From the NCBI RefSeq assembly GCF_002078875.1, contig NC_034420.1, positions 4,277,814 through 4,341,813 on the forward strand: 64,000 bases of DNA, given 5' to 3'. Origin of the DNA: Numida meleagris. Its lineage: Eukaryota > Chordata > Aves > Galliformes > Numididae. Of the stretch, positions 1-14,170 are shown piece after piece. Position numbers and translations under genes: made by a program. Every line of letters starts with the position of its first letter. Position 1 is the first letter of the stretch. The notes below the pieces were generated by a model. It saw only the letters and a program-made list of their open reading frames with translations. It ran no database searches and had not been told where the DNA came from.

Positions 1-673
1 AATCCACAAAACCTGAAAACCAAAGGAATAGCAAACACCTGGATTTTAGAAAATCAGCCCAGTTGCTTAAGATATTAATTCTGGACAACCTGACTGAAAA
101 TGTTGCCTCTAGAATTTACATTAGTATTGTTTATAACAAAACAGTACTGAAACGTTAAAACCACCACATACATCTCTCACTACATGAAATGTCTGCCCAT
201 GAGATATCTCTAAAAATTAGGAGACATCAGATATGTGAGTATTTTCATTTGTACTTTAAAAATACAAGTTTTGTCTGACATCATCATCTTTCCTATTTTA
301 TCTTTAAACCTATTTTAATCAGCTAGGTGCACATTTCACTACTTGTCTGCAGGCCTACCAGATTTTGCTGGAGTTCACTTACAGATATGAGAATCTGAAA
401 TAACTCCTAAGACCACCTTGTGGTTTATGCTATTTCCAAGCCACTTTCCTGGTATGATGCTGTCCCACACCCATCAAGCTTTACTCAAATAAAATAATTC
501 TGGCATGGGAGCTGGAATGAATCCTGCCCATCTGTTCTGTACGCCTCAAAAGCATTCAGGAAGAATGGTGCTGACTGGCCTACCTGCTCTTTCGAGATTG
601 CTAGCTTCAGTCAGGCTGAAAAAGAACAGTGTCAATGAGCAAGACCTAGAATATCTTGCAGCTTGCTCTAGGG

Positions 674-1451
674 CAGGCACGTCCAATCCACAGCACTGGA
701 CAGCTGGTAACATGGCCCCACAACATTGTAAACGTTAACGCAATTATGTGATTTTTCGGAGTACTTTTCATGAGTTGATTGCATGGAGCTTGAGCACAGA
801 CTGCACAGGCTGTGACGGAACACTATTGAGGGGAGGGCACAGCGCAGCGCTGACCCCATCTCCTATGCCCACTGCACTGAGCGTGTGTGGGGCCGGGCTG
901 AAACCCATGTGTTACACGTTACGTGTGCTTGTGCCGCTTGGCAAATAAAACACAGTGACTGCTGATAATAATATCTCGTCCTACCTATGTGTGTGCGTGC
1001 CTGTGAAGATATGTATTTTTTGTTATGAAGCAGACTTGGAAGATTTCTTTTTTAATTAAAACTCGGGCTTGTGTTATTTTGTAAAACAATTTAATAAGTT
1101 AACATGTTCACCGCAGAAGAAATATCCAGAATATTCATGCAGTGCTGACAAGTTTTGTAGTTTTCAATGTCTCAAAGAGTTTGCAAAAAGAATAAAATAA
1201 TTTGTGATATATTTTTAATTAGTTTTGTGCTATGCATTTGATTAATGTTTCAGAAAAAACAAGGTCAAATATCCTGCTAGTTTTATGCTTGTGTTGTCCT
1301 TTTTTCTTTATGTTTTAATAAAAAATATAAAAAAATACAAGAAGCTTTGTTACTTATATACATGAACTATATTATGTATTTTATATGTGGCCCAAGACAA
1401 TTCTTCTTCACTCAAGGTGGTCCAGGCAAGCCAAAAGGGTGGACACCCATG
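674..1451 (+). mobile_element. Ancient hAT-Charlie-type DNA transposon
   Basis: The left end begins CAGGCACGTCCAATCC and the right end finishes GGTGGACACCCATG, matching as inverted repeats the hAT-Charlie terminus CAGGGGTGTCCAA. Inside the left end, catggccccacaacattg, then gtaaac and a ttatgtgattttt stretch follow the order of a Charlie-family consensus I remember. Inside the right end, atgtggcccaagacaattc followed by ttcttc is nearly identical to that consensus. The left flank ctctaggg fits the hAT target preference; a matching 8-bp duplication on the right (gtctgagg) is only partial, as expected for an old copy. Between the two recognised ends, about 790-1,360, lies roughly 570 bp I cannot assign. 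No intact transposase is present. Orientation is by the remembered consensus. Confidence 0.75.
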
Positions 1452-3324
1452 TCTGAGGACTTTCTGCTCTGCCAAGGAGAAGCTGCTTGGAAATCAGTTT
1501 GTAGAAATTCAACCAGGAGCAGAAGAATCAACTGTCACACAACAACTGTTACTGACACTATACCTACTTTATAAGTTGCTTCTCAAAATCGTTTACTTTG
1601 ACCACAGAAAACACAAAATTTAGTTTATTTAACAGTATTATCCTCCGTGCTTGTAGACAGCAGGGCAGAATCAGGAAGAAATGTACAGCACTTCCTAGCA
1701 GTCATGCTCTGCAGTCCCTGCCTCAGTTGCCCAGATCTGAGCCTTACAAAGCTCCCTTATCTAGCTCTGTCAAACTGCACATTAGTAAGCAAGAGTGAGA
1801 TTCACAGAAGAATTTCCAGAAGGACAAAAAACCCATCAGGTGTGTCAAATCTCTGACATTCAGAAACCATTTGGGGAAAGCAGCACACGCTGACTTAAGC
1901 ACTAAAGTATGGATGCTTTAATTAATCCGGGGTGAATTTAATTGCTTTAGTTAAGTGGAAATCGGGTTAAAAATGATGCAGAGCATGCTGGGGTGTGTTA
2001 AAAACATGACATATGAGTTGGATGAATCGATAAATTAAAAGCGCACAGATGTTTTAATTAAACCCAGGAAAGTTAACGAAGATCACTAGAGACTTTTAAG
2101 CCTATGATTAATTCAATTCATTTAAAATACCTGTAGAGATATGGGGATGCCTCCATTTTGAGAGTTATAGAAGTTCGCAATCGATAAGTACTTAAAAGCT
2201 GTTCTACAAAAAAAAAAAAAGGCAGGATTTTTGTAGAAGTGATTGAAGAGCAATAACTGTACAATGAATATTTCCATTCTTCCGAACACTCAGCAAACTT
2301 CTGCCTTGATCAAAATTTATCAAAAATGTCATTGCTTTTCTCATTGCCTTTGGTGTGCAACCTTATATGCCAAAAAGTCAACACTTGGTGTACCTTCCTG
2401 TGTCACCCTATAAAGGATCCAGTGCCATTAGATATTTGCTTTGTTTGCAATTATTACAGAAATCTATGCAAGAAATATGAATGTTTCTTCCTACACTATT
2501 TAGCAAATCACGGATAATATGAACTTCTATGTGCCGAGTATCAATTTTCAGAATCACAGCATATTTTGATGTTATCTCTTTGGGATTGGTCACTTAATCC
2601 TTGCTTTAGGAATAGAGTCTTATAATAATGCAGACAACAATGCAGAGTAAAAATAAAAATTAACCAATTGTGAGATGTATTTGAACAAATTTAACAGTGC
2701 ACTGAAAGGTCTGTAGTTCCATTACTACTAACATGAAGATGAGCTTGAAGATTAACTAGCCATCAACAAAGAGCTAAGTCTTAGTTCTCTAAAGATACTG
2801 AAGCCCTAAATGGTTGGAGAAGATCACTGTGTGTTCTCACTGCTAAAGCTAAACATAAAAAAAATTTCAAGTGGTATAAAGCAAACAGCAAATTGGAGAG
2901 AGAGAAAAAAGAGGACATTTCAGTTCACCTGAACACCTGAAATATCTGCAAGATGTGTCAGGCTTCAAACTGTCTTGTGGACTTTCTCTTGTCAGTACAT
3001 TCTGAATCTGACACTTTGTCAACCTGCCTGTTCTGCCTCCGCTATTACTGAAGCTCTGCAACTATCACTACGCTAAAGAAAAAGACTGTAGTTCTCCATG
3101 CAGCACACGAAGATCATCTGCAAAATGGTAGATTAATTTTCAGCTATTCCTGTTAGGAACCTCCCTGTAAATATGGAACTTCCCTGTAAAGGCAGACTGA
3201 TAGATTAGCATGGCTCTTCATATGCATACATGCATTCAATGAAATGGGAGTTGCCACGCACTGGTTCTGGTTTACTGCAGAGAGAACATGTCTGATCAGT
3301 TTGCCATATATTTTGTTCTGAAAC

Positions 3325-3326
<2 letters not shown>

Positions 3327-3356
<30 letters not shown>

Positions 3357-3359
3357 AAA
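3327..3359 (+). repeat. AAAAC simple repeat
   Basis: About six AAAAC pentamers followed by an A-run. Simple sequence in intron; no function apparent. Confidence 0.9.
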
Positions 3360-6300
3360 ACCTACCCTGCAATCTAATTTTTTTTTTCTTTGGGAACTAG
3401 TAACACCCTGCCTCAGATATGAGCAGTGAAGTTGACCCAACTACAAAAACAGACAGAGAGATAAAAGCTACTTTGTACCAAGAGATGGCAATAGCTGTTG
3501 AGCTAGGCTACTGTCATAGACAAGCACGTGGCTCTTCGTTTGTATGTGTGATAACTCTGACCCTGGAAAAACCAAGGAAGGAAAACTAGCTTAGATGTTT
3601 CAGTGGCTATTTTAGTGGAAAGAACCAGGGAGGAATCAAAGAGATGATGCTTTGAGCTCTCAAAAGGCAGCAAAGAGAACCAACACATACCAGAATTATG
3701 CTTCCAAATGGGTGCTGGGATTTGTAACAGAGAAACACTAACAACATGCATAAATCATTTTATACACATAGAAAAAGAAATGTAAAGTGAAACACTGAAG
3801 AAATTTTTCTTATGTTTTATGAAATTTGAAGTGAAAGAATTGATCCTATCCATACTTCTGTGGTAACAGTTTTGCTATGACTAAATAAATGTAGGACTGC
3901 ACCTAAATAATGAGGTAAATAGCGTATTTAGAATCCAGACTGCTTTGGTTTCATTTGAGTTGCTACTATTTGCATTATAAAATTTACAAAAAAAACATTT
4001 TAATTGTAACATGATTAACTACATAGTTCCACATGGACTGCAGATAAATACTTGAGATTTTGTTGCATTTGAATTAGAAATATATTTGTTTTTTTGAGAA
4101 AGACAATGTGGATGACAACTACCTAAACTTCATTCACCTCACTGGGATAGGGTCTAAATATAGGAAGGAATCTATATTATAGGTTCAAATCTCGACACAA
4201 TATAGATATGAAGGTACCTAGCAGTTAAGTATGCTGAAATCTGAAGCTGTGCCTCAGGGCCATGTCTGTTATTCAGGGACAGAAAAGTGCATAAGGTCTC
4301 TTAACAGCTGTATTTCTGTAATGTGATTTGCAAGTACTTGATCATAACTGCTTCAGTGACATTTACCATCATTGCAAGGACTCCAATTTGATGCCAACAT
4401 GAGTGCAAAGACAAACTCTTAAAACTTAACAAAATAAAAAAAAATATCAGTACACATCCATAGAGACAAAGTGATCTAAAAACAAAAAGTAGATTGCAAC
4501 ACAATTAAATAACTAACCAAATAAACACAAAAACAAATTTACAAAGCATACATCATCACGAGCACAATTCAACTCAGCAGAGCACAGCTAGAGCAGAGAG
4601 ATTCTTAGTCTCTCATGGAAGTAGCATAAGATTGCAAGAAGGATTTTTGGCTCGCCAGAAACTATAATGCACAATGGTTTGCATCCTACATGCATTCATA
4701 TGCTTCTCCAACTCCTTGCTGTGCTGGGAATCTTTCGAAAATGTCTGTTTATTGGAACTGCATTGAAACAGAAAACATTTGTGCAAATAGATGTGCTGTT
4801 GCTGCACATGTATAAGAAGGGGAGAAAAATAAAATCAAGTAACTGACAATAGAGTAGGTTTTGAAAGCTGTGGTGAGAGATGAAAGCTAGAAACCTAGTT
4901 TTTAATAAACATGAAAATATTACTATAATGCTGCAGCAGGAAAATTCAGTAAGATTTTACTGTGTTTCCCTGCAATTTCAATTGTGGACACAAGCAATAC
5001 AAACTTCCTTATCATACTAAGCCAACATACTTGGTTCCAGATTTCAGACCCTGGTTACAGTACTGCTTGGTGCCGTGTCTTTGGTCTCCAAATTTCTACA
5101 AGCTACACAATGAGCAATCCTATACAGCAGCACTAGCCCTCACTGGAATCAGTCACAGTTACTTCCACGCACACCTGTTTTTACTGATCATATTTTGTGC
5201 AGGAGTGGTGTTTGCAACCTCTCTGCTTCTAAACAACAGGAGTATTCCTATTTGGAATTATTTGGGATCAGCTCTTTTGCAGATAAAATTTTAATAACAC
5301 TGAATTCAAGGCTAGATTCAGCAGTAAAGCTTTAAGAACAATGAAAACTTAATATTTTGCAAGGTGAAAATTGTGGTTTTTTAAAAATCTATTTTCTATA
5401 ATTTTCATAAGCTAAAAGTAGCTCTTGAGTTCTATTTCAATGTTCTCTCACAAAAAATGCGAAGGGTACAAAGGAACAATTTCTATCCCTGTGCAGGGAG
5501 TACCTGAGTACTTCCATGTCACCAGGCTCTTTCTACACACCAAACACCTGCAATGTGCTATATGGGCACACGCATGTTCTTAAAGAGTAATGAAATGCTA
5601 GAGTGCTTAATGACTTGTGCTGTAACAGGAAGCAAACAAGACACCTGTATGCAGAATTCAGGTGTTCAGACATTCCAGTCAAATTTTTTTTTAATATCTA
5701 ATCTTCAACAGAGTCTATGAGAATTGATGAGGAAAGCTGAAGACTAGAAACAATTGTTCCTGTATTTCTCTCCTTGTAGCATTACTGACTCCCCACCTCA
5801 AACCCCTTAGGAGTCATGACCACTAACAATCAGACAGAACTCAGCCTGGAACCCCTTCCCTTCTTGGCTCCTGTTTAAATTGCCAATTAGAAAGTATCAG
5901 AGCGGCGGATTTTGAGCTACAATACCATTTCATGGAGGAGAGCTAGCAGCTGATAGATAGCAATGACTGTCACTCATTGTCAAAATAGGTTATACGTCCA
6001 GTGATTTATTCTGTAATTATTTTAGGCACAGTTAACAGCACAGAACTCTTTTCAGAGTGTATTGCAGCTATGTAAAACTGCAAAATCTGAGGGCATACAG
6101 GACAAGCACTGCCCTGTACACAGAACTCCTTGGAAGCCAACCAAGAACATAATCAGTTTGCCAGAAATGAAAAATGTCTCCTAATAAAGTATGAGACTGC
6201 GAAAAGGAGATGGAAATTTATAACAAAGGTATTTTAAGGTACTGAATCAAAAGAGATGGGAACTGCTGGAGAGGGACACTGCCAAGACAGACTTGTCTGA

Positions 6301-7139
6301 GCATCAGAATGACACCTCCATCCCGGAGCGAGAGATGGGGGCAGGCAGGGCTGTGCAGCAGTGGCACGCGCATCAATTGGCGCACACACACAAACACACA
6401 GCAAAATCAAAACTAATCCCGCCCAGAAAGAGATGCTGAAAAAGACACTGGACATGCTGGATTTTGTCAGCTGCGAGAAAGGGGGAGAGGTGTGTGTGGG
6501 TGACAAGTCACGACAGCAGTATTTCTAAAGAAAAGCACACCATTTTTTTTTATTGCTCATATAGCGTTAGTGATGAGACATGCTATGACTACGAACACAT
6601 GAAGTGCTTGCCAATAATGTTATTGCTCTGATTTCTATTTTCTGTCTAACCAACTAGTTCCCAGCCCTCCCGTGTTCTCTCTCTGTTGCTGTGGACAAAG
6701 CCATTGCTCTGCCTGTCATTCCAGTCACTCATCTGGATGGTTTTTGTGACTCACCCATTCCCTCGCCTCACACTCAAACTCTGTCCAAGTCTTACAGTTT
6801 TGTTCTGCATTGCACCTGTTGTAAGAATTTTTGTGTTAGCTTTTAGCAAACCAAAATCTTCTTCTACAGCACAGATAAATTCAGCCTTCTCTACTCACGT
6901 CTGTGTATTACACTGCTGCTCCGTGCTCTCTCCTACGCTTCATCTCCTTAGGAGGTACCATTTTCCCTGCATTACCAACAGGGTGTCTATTTGCTGTTAT
7001 TCCTCTTGAAATTGCCTTTTAACCAGTATTCCCAAAAAGTAACAACAGTTATACTGCTAGTATTTTATAACACTGCCTATCATATTTTTTTCCCTTATAT
7101 TTGCAACATACACCACTTGGCTCCCATTTATTCCCTTTT

Positions 7140-7235
7140 AACTCACACTGACATGCTAAGTTCTTGGAGGTAGGCACTGCTTTCATTTATTCAGTTTGCT
7201 TGTATAGCACTAACCACAATAGATTAGTCTGAGCA
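7140..7235 (+). mobile_element. Possible ancient L2/L3-type LINE tail
   Basis: The order catgctaagttcttggagg, taggcactgctttcatttat and cttgtatagcactaaccaca resembles the 3' tail shared by old vertebrate L2/L3/MIR elements (taagctc-ttgagg-gcaggg ... tgtatagcgcctagcacaat). The match is by memory and degenerate, so the family assignment is tentative. Confidence 0.35.
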
Positions 7236-10200
7236 AGTAGAAGTGCTCATGACAATCTCTGTACAATCTCCTCTTTTAAACTGCATTATGACATTCTCCT
7301 CATATTACTGTTCCTCTTTTCTCTGCTGAACCAAACTGTTTTGGGGTACCATCAGGTTTAACCTATTTTCTTACCTATAATCTTTTATTCCCTAAGTTTG
7401 CTGCTATTCACTGGAATAATACAAACATACTCACCCAGTTTGACTGTGCCCTGGAAGACCCACAGTGCTCCCTGACCACGGGTCTCACGTTCTCTGTCAG
7501 GCTACACAGTATGTGCAGGGCAGGCAAAGGAGAAAGGCTATTCAGTACCAGCTCTCATCTTTCCCTTCCAAGCCCAGTGGTCCTCTGTCTGCTTTTGCTA
7601 TTTTCAGTTCCTAGAATTTCTAGCCAAGCTATGAAGGCAAATTGTGTTTTCAATACTCAACACAGAGAAGAGACACTAATTGCTATGCATTAGCAGCATG
7701 TGCAGGACAGCATTCATTCACGTTGGCCACGTGTTCTACAGCAATGAATTGAGTACGAAATTATTCAGAAATGCGCACTCTGAAATTCATTATTTCCCCA
7801 CTGTGATCACTCCCATAACCTCTTATGCCACTGGACTTTCATTCTGGACATGGCATCAAGAATAGCTTTGAGTAGAGCATTCAATATTCAAAAAACCTTT
7901 CCTTTATGCACTTAAAAGATTTTATTGCACAAGCAATATGGCTCTGAATAACCTCAGAGCAAGAAGAGTCCCCAGTAACTGAAATTTGAAAGAGAAACAG
8001 TTTTTCAATACCAGCTAAGAGGAAGCAAGCATTGCTTTTTCTAGCAATTATACCTTACTTACCTAATAACTGAGGACTTTGAATATTTTTTATACACAAG
8101 TTAACAGTACACACATAACAAAGAAAATAGCAGTGGTAGGAATTCGTATCATGGTTTGGGCAATCATCAGAAACAGCAAACTCATTACACTAAATTTTAA
8201 AAAAAGATAGACTACACTTTACAGCTTAGCAACTATTTCAAACTAAATAGATGTCGCAAAAGAAATAAAAAGAAAATTTAAAAACCTACCCTTCTTTTTA
8301 TACTTATTAAAGTGGCGCCGTCCTTTGCCAGTAAGCCAAAAACAAACAGAATGAAAATAAAATAATGAAAAACCCACACAAGGAGAACAGGAAAAGAAAC
8401 TGAGTATAACATAAATCTAAGTCATTAGAGTTCTTAAAATCAGATTAAAGAGTCAGCTGATCAAACATGGTTTAAAAAATCCAAAAGCCTTCACTCTATT
8501 TAGATTAAAATGTTAAACATGTTTCTTATTGCATTGCATAACCAACTAACAGTATCTACTAAATGGCAACTTCATGGCAGCTGACAAGCTTCTCAAATCA
8601 TTTTTGTTCCTGTTTACAAATCACACACCATCTCTTAACATAGTGTGCTTACTGTGTTAATGTAGGAATCCCATGTGATGGTACTTGTTTCACCTTTCCA
8701 GTTTAGATAGATTTGCTTATGATACAAATGCTAGAATTATTTTAAAATACACAATCAAAAGTGTCTCTGAGCACATTTGCAAAACTGTACGTGACTGTGT
8801 CTTTGGAAATATTTTGGTTAAAGGAATGGAAGAGTTGTATGATCTCCAGAATATTGTGAGATGAAATGAAATTACAGCCACTTCACTTCTGTGACACTGA
8901 GCTCTACAAATGGTGAAAAGCAGGACACAATGAAGGATGCCGGCTTGCAGATTTACCGCAGGACTGGGCAGTTACAAGACCAAACTATTACCAGACATGA
9001 AGAGAGGGAACACCAAGTAAGGAGGACATCTTTGATACACTTGGGTGGGCATGTCATGGAAATTACAGAAAAACAGAAATGAATATAAAAAAGTGACAAC
9101 ATACCACACCAACAATAGCCGCAAGTCTGATTCTTTAATTAATCTTTGGCCATAGCATCCCTTTTTATCAATGACTTCTTCAATCATTTATGCACAAGAG
9201 GTTACCCAGAGTGCAGTTCAATTTACAGCAAATCTTCCACTGGCTTTAGCCACGCACAATTTCTAGATCAGGATACATCTCTATCCTCTGAATTATCTTT
9301 TGATTATGAGACTTTCCTTTTCTTTAAATGTCATATTTTAACCATATGAGATTAAAATATATCACCTTTCCAGTGTGTTAGATGAAATTCTTAATCAGGC
9401 TAAACTCTACATGATTACAAAGGGAATCTTGTCTGAGCAAGGCTGAAGTGAATCTGTTGAGACTGGCTACCTGAGAATAAATTACTTCCACAGATAAGGT
9501 TGAGAATTAAAGCCCCAAGTATTTGGCAGGAGTGTTTGGCAGAGTGAAATTTATTCTACTTCAATCAAGGCATGGAAGGGTATTTCAACCTGTGCACTGG
9601 GCCGAAAGTTCAGCTCTTTCTAATCATTTTTGTGGTACTTTGCTGGAGCTATTAGGTCTAAAGTCAGATCTGTGCTCTCTCTCTTCTATTCCCTCCAATT
9701 TACTCCTTTAGGTCTACACGGATCAGGTAAACTAACGCAGAGAGTAACGGTTTGCAAAGAGCACTGTTTGCAAAGCATGCAGATGATTCCCCTCAAGATT
9801 CACTGCCTTTGATATCCTCAAAATCACCCCTGCAAACAGTGATTACCTCGTAGAAAGGATCACATTTCACATCTCCCAAGCTCGGGTTTTGCCCCGTGTG
9901 AAGCTCTCAGGCTGCTGTGCTATGGCATGAAGCAAGCTCTATCAGCTAGTTAAGGAGCTTGTTCACCTTTTCTCCACATTTCCCTATTTGGTTCTTGTCT
10001 CATCTTAGAGAGGGCAACTGAGATATAAAAAGATGTGTTGCCAGGAATATAGTAAAAAAAGAAAATCAGATGGAAAGAAAAATAATTATCTTTCCATAAG
10101 TTCTACTGCTTAAACATAAATGTAACATTACAGTAAATACATAGCAAATGTATTCAAACATTTCATATGCTGCAGTAGGTTTAATTTCTATCCACTTTTA

Positions 10201-11048
10201 ATGTGCTTTCTATTCACTCCCGATTTCGATTTCTATCTCCTGAAACTGCTCTCACGTATAATCAGCATTCAAGCAAGCTAAAAAACCTGTGGACACAAGT
10301 ACAGATCTGACACTGGTGAGGCATACAGCCCTTACACACTTACTCAGCCTCACACCCCTGGGTATGTTGTACGGTGTGTAGATGAGCAGTTATGTGCTTG
10401 CATATATACATGAGAATTCTGACAATACATCCATTCTGTCATGTTATGGAGTTTTTGTAGGCTTCTTTATTCTTTAGAAATACCACGATGTCTGATAAGG
10501 AAACAGTAAGAGAGGTGAAAGAAGCTTCCACAAAACCTGCTTCTGAGGAGAAAGAGACAATGCAATGGACACAGCAGGAACCAGAGAGAAAATTCGGAGG
10601 GGTTGCAGAAACCTGACAGATAGTTTGACAAGTACCCTATGAAAAGATACTCATCTGATGTAGCCTGAATAGACTATTTTCTAGCACAGACATAGAATAC
10701 AGCGTTACACAGAGATTTGGTACACAAAGCTGGAACTCTCCACAACTTACAATGCAAATGAATTGATTAAAGGGCCATGTACGTGTCGGGAGTGGCAGTG
10801 AAGCACACAGTCGCTACTTGCATACTTTCACAGGTTAACACCACAGAAATGCATATAGGTGTCAGTGTGTATTTAGAGCACACGTTTTCACATCATTTAT
10901 TTTGTAATATACAGATGTCTCCTCTATGTATTTGCCAAGGGTCTTAATTTCTCAGGTAATCCAACTGCATGCACATTTTAAGCACTCTTTAAAATGAGTC
11001 GGGCTAGCACTAAGATATCATTAACTTCCCAAGACCCTTGGAGTGGTC

Positions 11049-11075
11049 TTTTTTTTTTTTTTTTTTTCTTTTTTT
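11049..11075 (+). repeat. Poly-T run
   Basis: Nineteen Ts, one C, then seven Ts. On the TENM2 strand it is an A-run; no retrotransposon body is recognisable next to it. Confidence 0.9.
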
Positions 11076-12046
11076 CACCTAATGGGACACTTCTAGGAGG
11101 CAAATACAGAGACACAAAATAGAAGTTACTCCCTCCAATATGGCTATAACAGCTATTAAAGGAGTATTTCATAAACAGGCACAAGTATGCCAGGTGCCAC
11201 CCTACTGCATCAGTGGAAGAGGTGGGGCTGCAATGAACTATCCTCACCACTGCACCACGATCTAAGCAAAACCAAGCAATTTTATAATGCTATTCAAGGC
11301 ATTTCAACAGCTTTTGAATCCTGCACTTTCCACCTTTTAACACTAAGAACACTGTTCCTGCGGAAAACAATTGTAAACACATGATACTTACAGTGGGCCT
11401 GAAGCTACATAAACTAAGGAAGCAAACTTATGTTATGACTGTGCTCAGGAACATCACAGAATTCAACCAACCCACTGATTTTAGACAACATATGCACTAA
11501 TAGCTTTATAAACTAGAGGCCTTCCTTTATGAATTTTTCCCCTTCAGCAGCTATTCCAAACTCTCACAACTTGAGAAAAGGCTTATTTTAAGGTTTTGCC
11601 AAGTTCTTCTAGCTTCCTAAAAAGAAAAGGTGAACTTCCTTTGATAAAGAGCAATTGCATATGCAAGAAAGCAACTACGAACTAGAAGCATGGCTCATCC
11701 AAACCAGAATATACATTACATTCTATTAATGAAGATAATCAGTCTTTTGTTGCAGACAAACTAATGATTATCAGAAAGCATTGCTAAGAATTTGTCCAAT
11801 TGTACAGACAATAAAAAATTTTCCACCATTTCTGCATACTGCTTTTGAGAAAAAAGTTGTAGCTATGCAAGCACCTCAGCAGAGTGGCAATACTTCCATC
11901 TGATCACATTTAACTAAGAGAACTAACAAAAAAATGCATATCGATCTACTTGAATCTGGCTTGGATCCATGCTAACTAGCAGGCACCGTAGATCCATATA
12001 TCCCAAACACACACTGTGTTCATTTGTAAACACAGGGAAATGATAC

Positions 12047-12148
12047 CTTTAGCACAATCTGCTCCATGAAATCCGGGAAAACAGTGGCAGACACCAGAAA
12101 CACACTCGCCATTGCCATGACAATTACGTGGGCAGTCTTGCACTGAAT
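12047..12148 (-). CDS. TENM2: TENM2 exon D: first EGF-like repeat
   Basis: Fourth teneurin-2 exon, 102 bp, phase 1 at both ends. Its first two bases (AT) join the last G of exon C to give Asp, then 33 codons, [18 protein letters not shown] and onward, then one G. Six cysteines in the spacing C-x3-C-x5-C-x4-C-x1-C-x8-C form a complete EGF-like domain, the first of eight in teneurins. This repeat array carries the covalent dimerisation sites, in EGF2 and EGF5 according to the literature, not in this one. The acceptor is tatttcag/ATTC and the donor AAAG/gtatca. The next EGF exons are not found between 12,046 and the left edge, so the gene continues outside the window. Confidence 0.97.
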
Positions 12149-13296
12149 CTGAAATACAAACATCACAGGCACATTAATTGGTTCCTATTTCATCTGGAAA
12201 TTATTTGCGTAGTTTTTCTTAACTTTATTTTGTCTTCAGTACTTAGGAGAACACTAAGCGGACAGCTCGAGAACACTAACTAATAATATGAACAGCACAA
12301 ATTTCAGGGGAAGCAGAAAGTTACCAAGATTCATGGCAGCATGAGGAAGTGTAGAGAACTACCAATAGGCTAAAGGTGACAAGTCTTTGAGCAGCGCCAG
12401 CACTCAAATACACTGCTAGCACTCAAGTCCTTTGCTCAAACAGGTAGCCAAAACTGCTTCTTACGATCTTTATAGTTATATTTGAATTCATATTATATAC
12501 AAAACATAATACTTCAGCAGGAAAATTGACAATCTCCCTCTTGCAATTTGAGTTTGATCTTGCACAACCGCTGTTCCATGTGGAACTGATTATCCCAAGG
12601 AGTCTATCTTCTTTTCTTTCTACAGACACTTAAAGCTTCGTTAAGAAAGCTGACAGAAATGTCTGCTGCACCTGACAGAGAACAGCTCTTTTGCTCCAAC
12701 AAACATTATCCTAAAAAAAGCCTGAAAAAGGTGCAAGTAGCAACGCAAGCGGATGACAAAGAGGTCTGCAAAGCCAGAGGGCAAGGTTTAACACCAGGTT
12801 TAAGTAACTGAAGTGCTGATGATTTCAATAATCTGTGAACCATAAGCACACCAGCCTGATGATAAATTTTCAGCTGCATTAAGCTGTATGTTTTCCACAA
12901 TTTCTGTTATTATTTGTATGACATATATATTGCTTTGCACAATATAAAGTGGATATTAAATACCAATTTTGAAATTAATGCTTAAAATTATTTTCAATTG
13001 AAAGCTGTTGGATTTCAGAGGAATATGTTTTCAACACTGAATTGTTGGAACAAAAATATAATTGGAATGTTACTCTTCACTATAACTCCCTGTTGTTGTG
13101 AGTTGTATGGTCCCAAATTAAATGTCAGTCCCAGACACCAAACAAAGAACAGCTGCAGGACACAGAAAATAAATTTTGGATTTGGAACTATTAGTACCAT
13201 ACAGAATACTCTTCTGCCCAGCTAAACCAAAAAGAGGAAAAGGAGTCAAGCGCAGCTCTACATCTAATATCACAGTTGCAGGACACTAAGTAAATA

Positions 13297-13335
13297 ATAG
13301 CAATAAAAATAAATAAATAATAATAACAAAAAGAA
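13297..13335 (+). repeat. AATA-type simple repeat
   Basis: Imperfect AATA/AAT units with an A-rich flank in the C-D intron. Confidence 0.75.
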
Positions 13336-14108
13336 GCAAAATCTCAGAAAGATGTCTTTAGTTTGGCCTTTTAAAATAATTCACGTGAGCAATGGAAAGA
13401 AGAACTGCAATGTGTAATGTTCAAAAATATAAATTTGTCTCATGAAGCTGTTTGTCTATAGATTTATTCATTGTTCTGCTTCATGGCACACAAAAGCATT
13501 TTGTATGTATTCAAAATCATGGCAAATTTACTATTGCCTGAGAGTTAACATCATTTCGGTTATTTTTTTTCTTCTCACATCAGAGAAACTTTCATCTCTC
13601 TCAGATCTTTTGATTAGGAATTGTCTGATACTGGGTGTGCGTAGAATAACCTGTGAACTGGATAAAACACTGTATTTTTCTCTATATTTCAGTCCAATCA
13701 CTATTATTGCAGTATCATATAGTCTACCTGACTATTAGACCTTTGATGCTCTTGAAAGCTGTAGCCTAGACTAGCCAGCCCTTTTAAGGACAGCTTATCA
13801 TAGCTGAAGAGTTTCTAAGAAGCCACAGTAGCAGCATACCAAGATATAAGCACAATTGTTTTTGGAGAAGCAGAAAATGTCTTCTATGGGCAAATACACA
13901 AATACATATAACATTATGCATAGCACCTAGTAATTCTTTCAAAACTACATATAGACTATGGAAACAAAAATGTTTTCTCATCTTAACCAAGGTTAACAGA
14001 AACAATTGTATTCCTATTTAACACCACAGATATTGGCTATCCTCCTCCACCCTTTGGGACTTCAGCAAAGAAACTGAATTTCATAATAATGTAAAAGGAA
14101 AAAGAAGT

Positions 14109-14170
14109 TTCATATCATCAATCACACAAGGCTGGAAAAGACCTCCAATTATTTTTCATCAGGCTCACAC
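14109..14170 (-). mobile_element. Short CR1-like 3' tail
   Basis: The plus strand reads catatcatcaatcacacaag followed by gctggaaaagacctccaatt, which resembles the reverse complement of the CR1 3' end (compare the copy at 59,775). Only about 60 bp are recognisable and the continuation is too diverged to follow. It sits in the C-D intron. Confidence 0.6.

Larger units (their letters stand above)
1..12046 (-). other. TENM2: TENM2 intron downstream of exon D (5' part)
   Basis: At least 12.0 kb of phase-1 intron after EGF1. The following EGF exons (cysteine-rich, starting in the family with an ACPVLCSGNGQ-like motif) were looked for and not seen. It contains the hAT-type transposon at 674-1,451, an AT-rich block with TAATTA sites at 1,900-2,150, an AAAAC repeat at 3,327-3,359, a possible L2/L3-type tail at 7,140-7,235 and a T-run at 11,049-11,075. 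The rest is unassigned. Confidence 0.82.

Noticed and set aside
8285..8335. Possible micro-exon on the minus strand (frame LAKDGATLISIKRR)
   Set aside because: It has a donor-like ggtaggt but no AG acceptor at a suitable place and no teneurin match.
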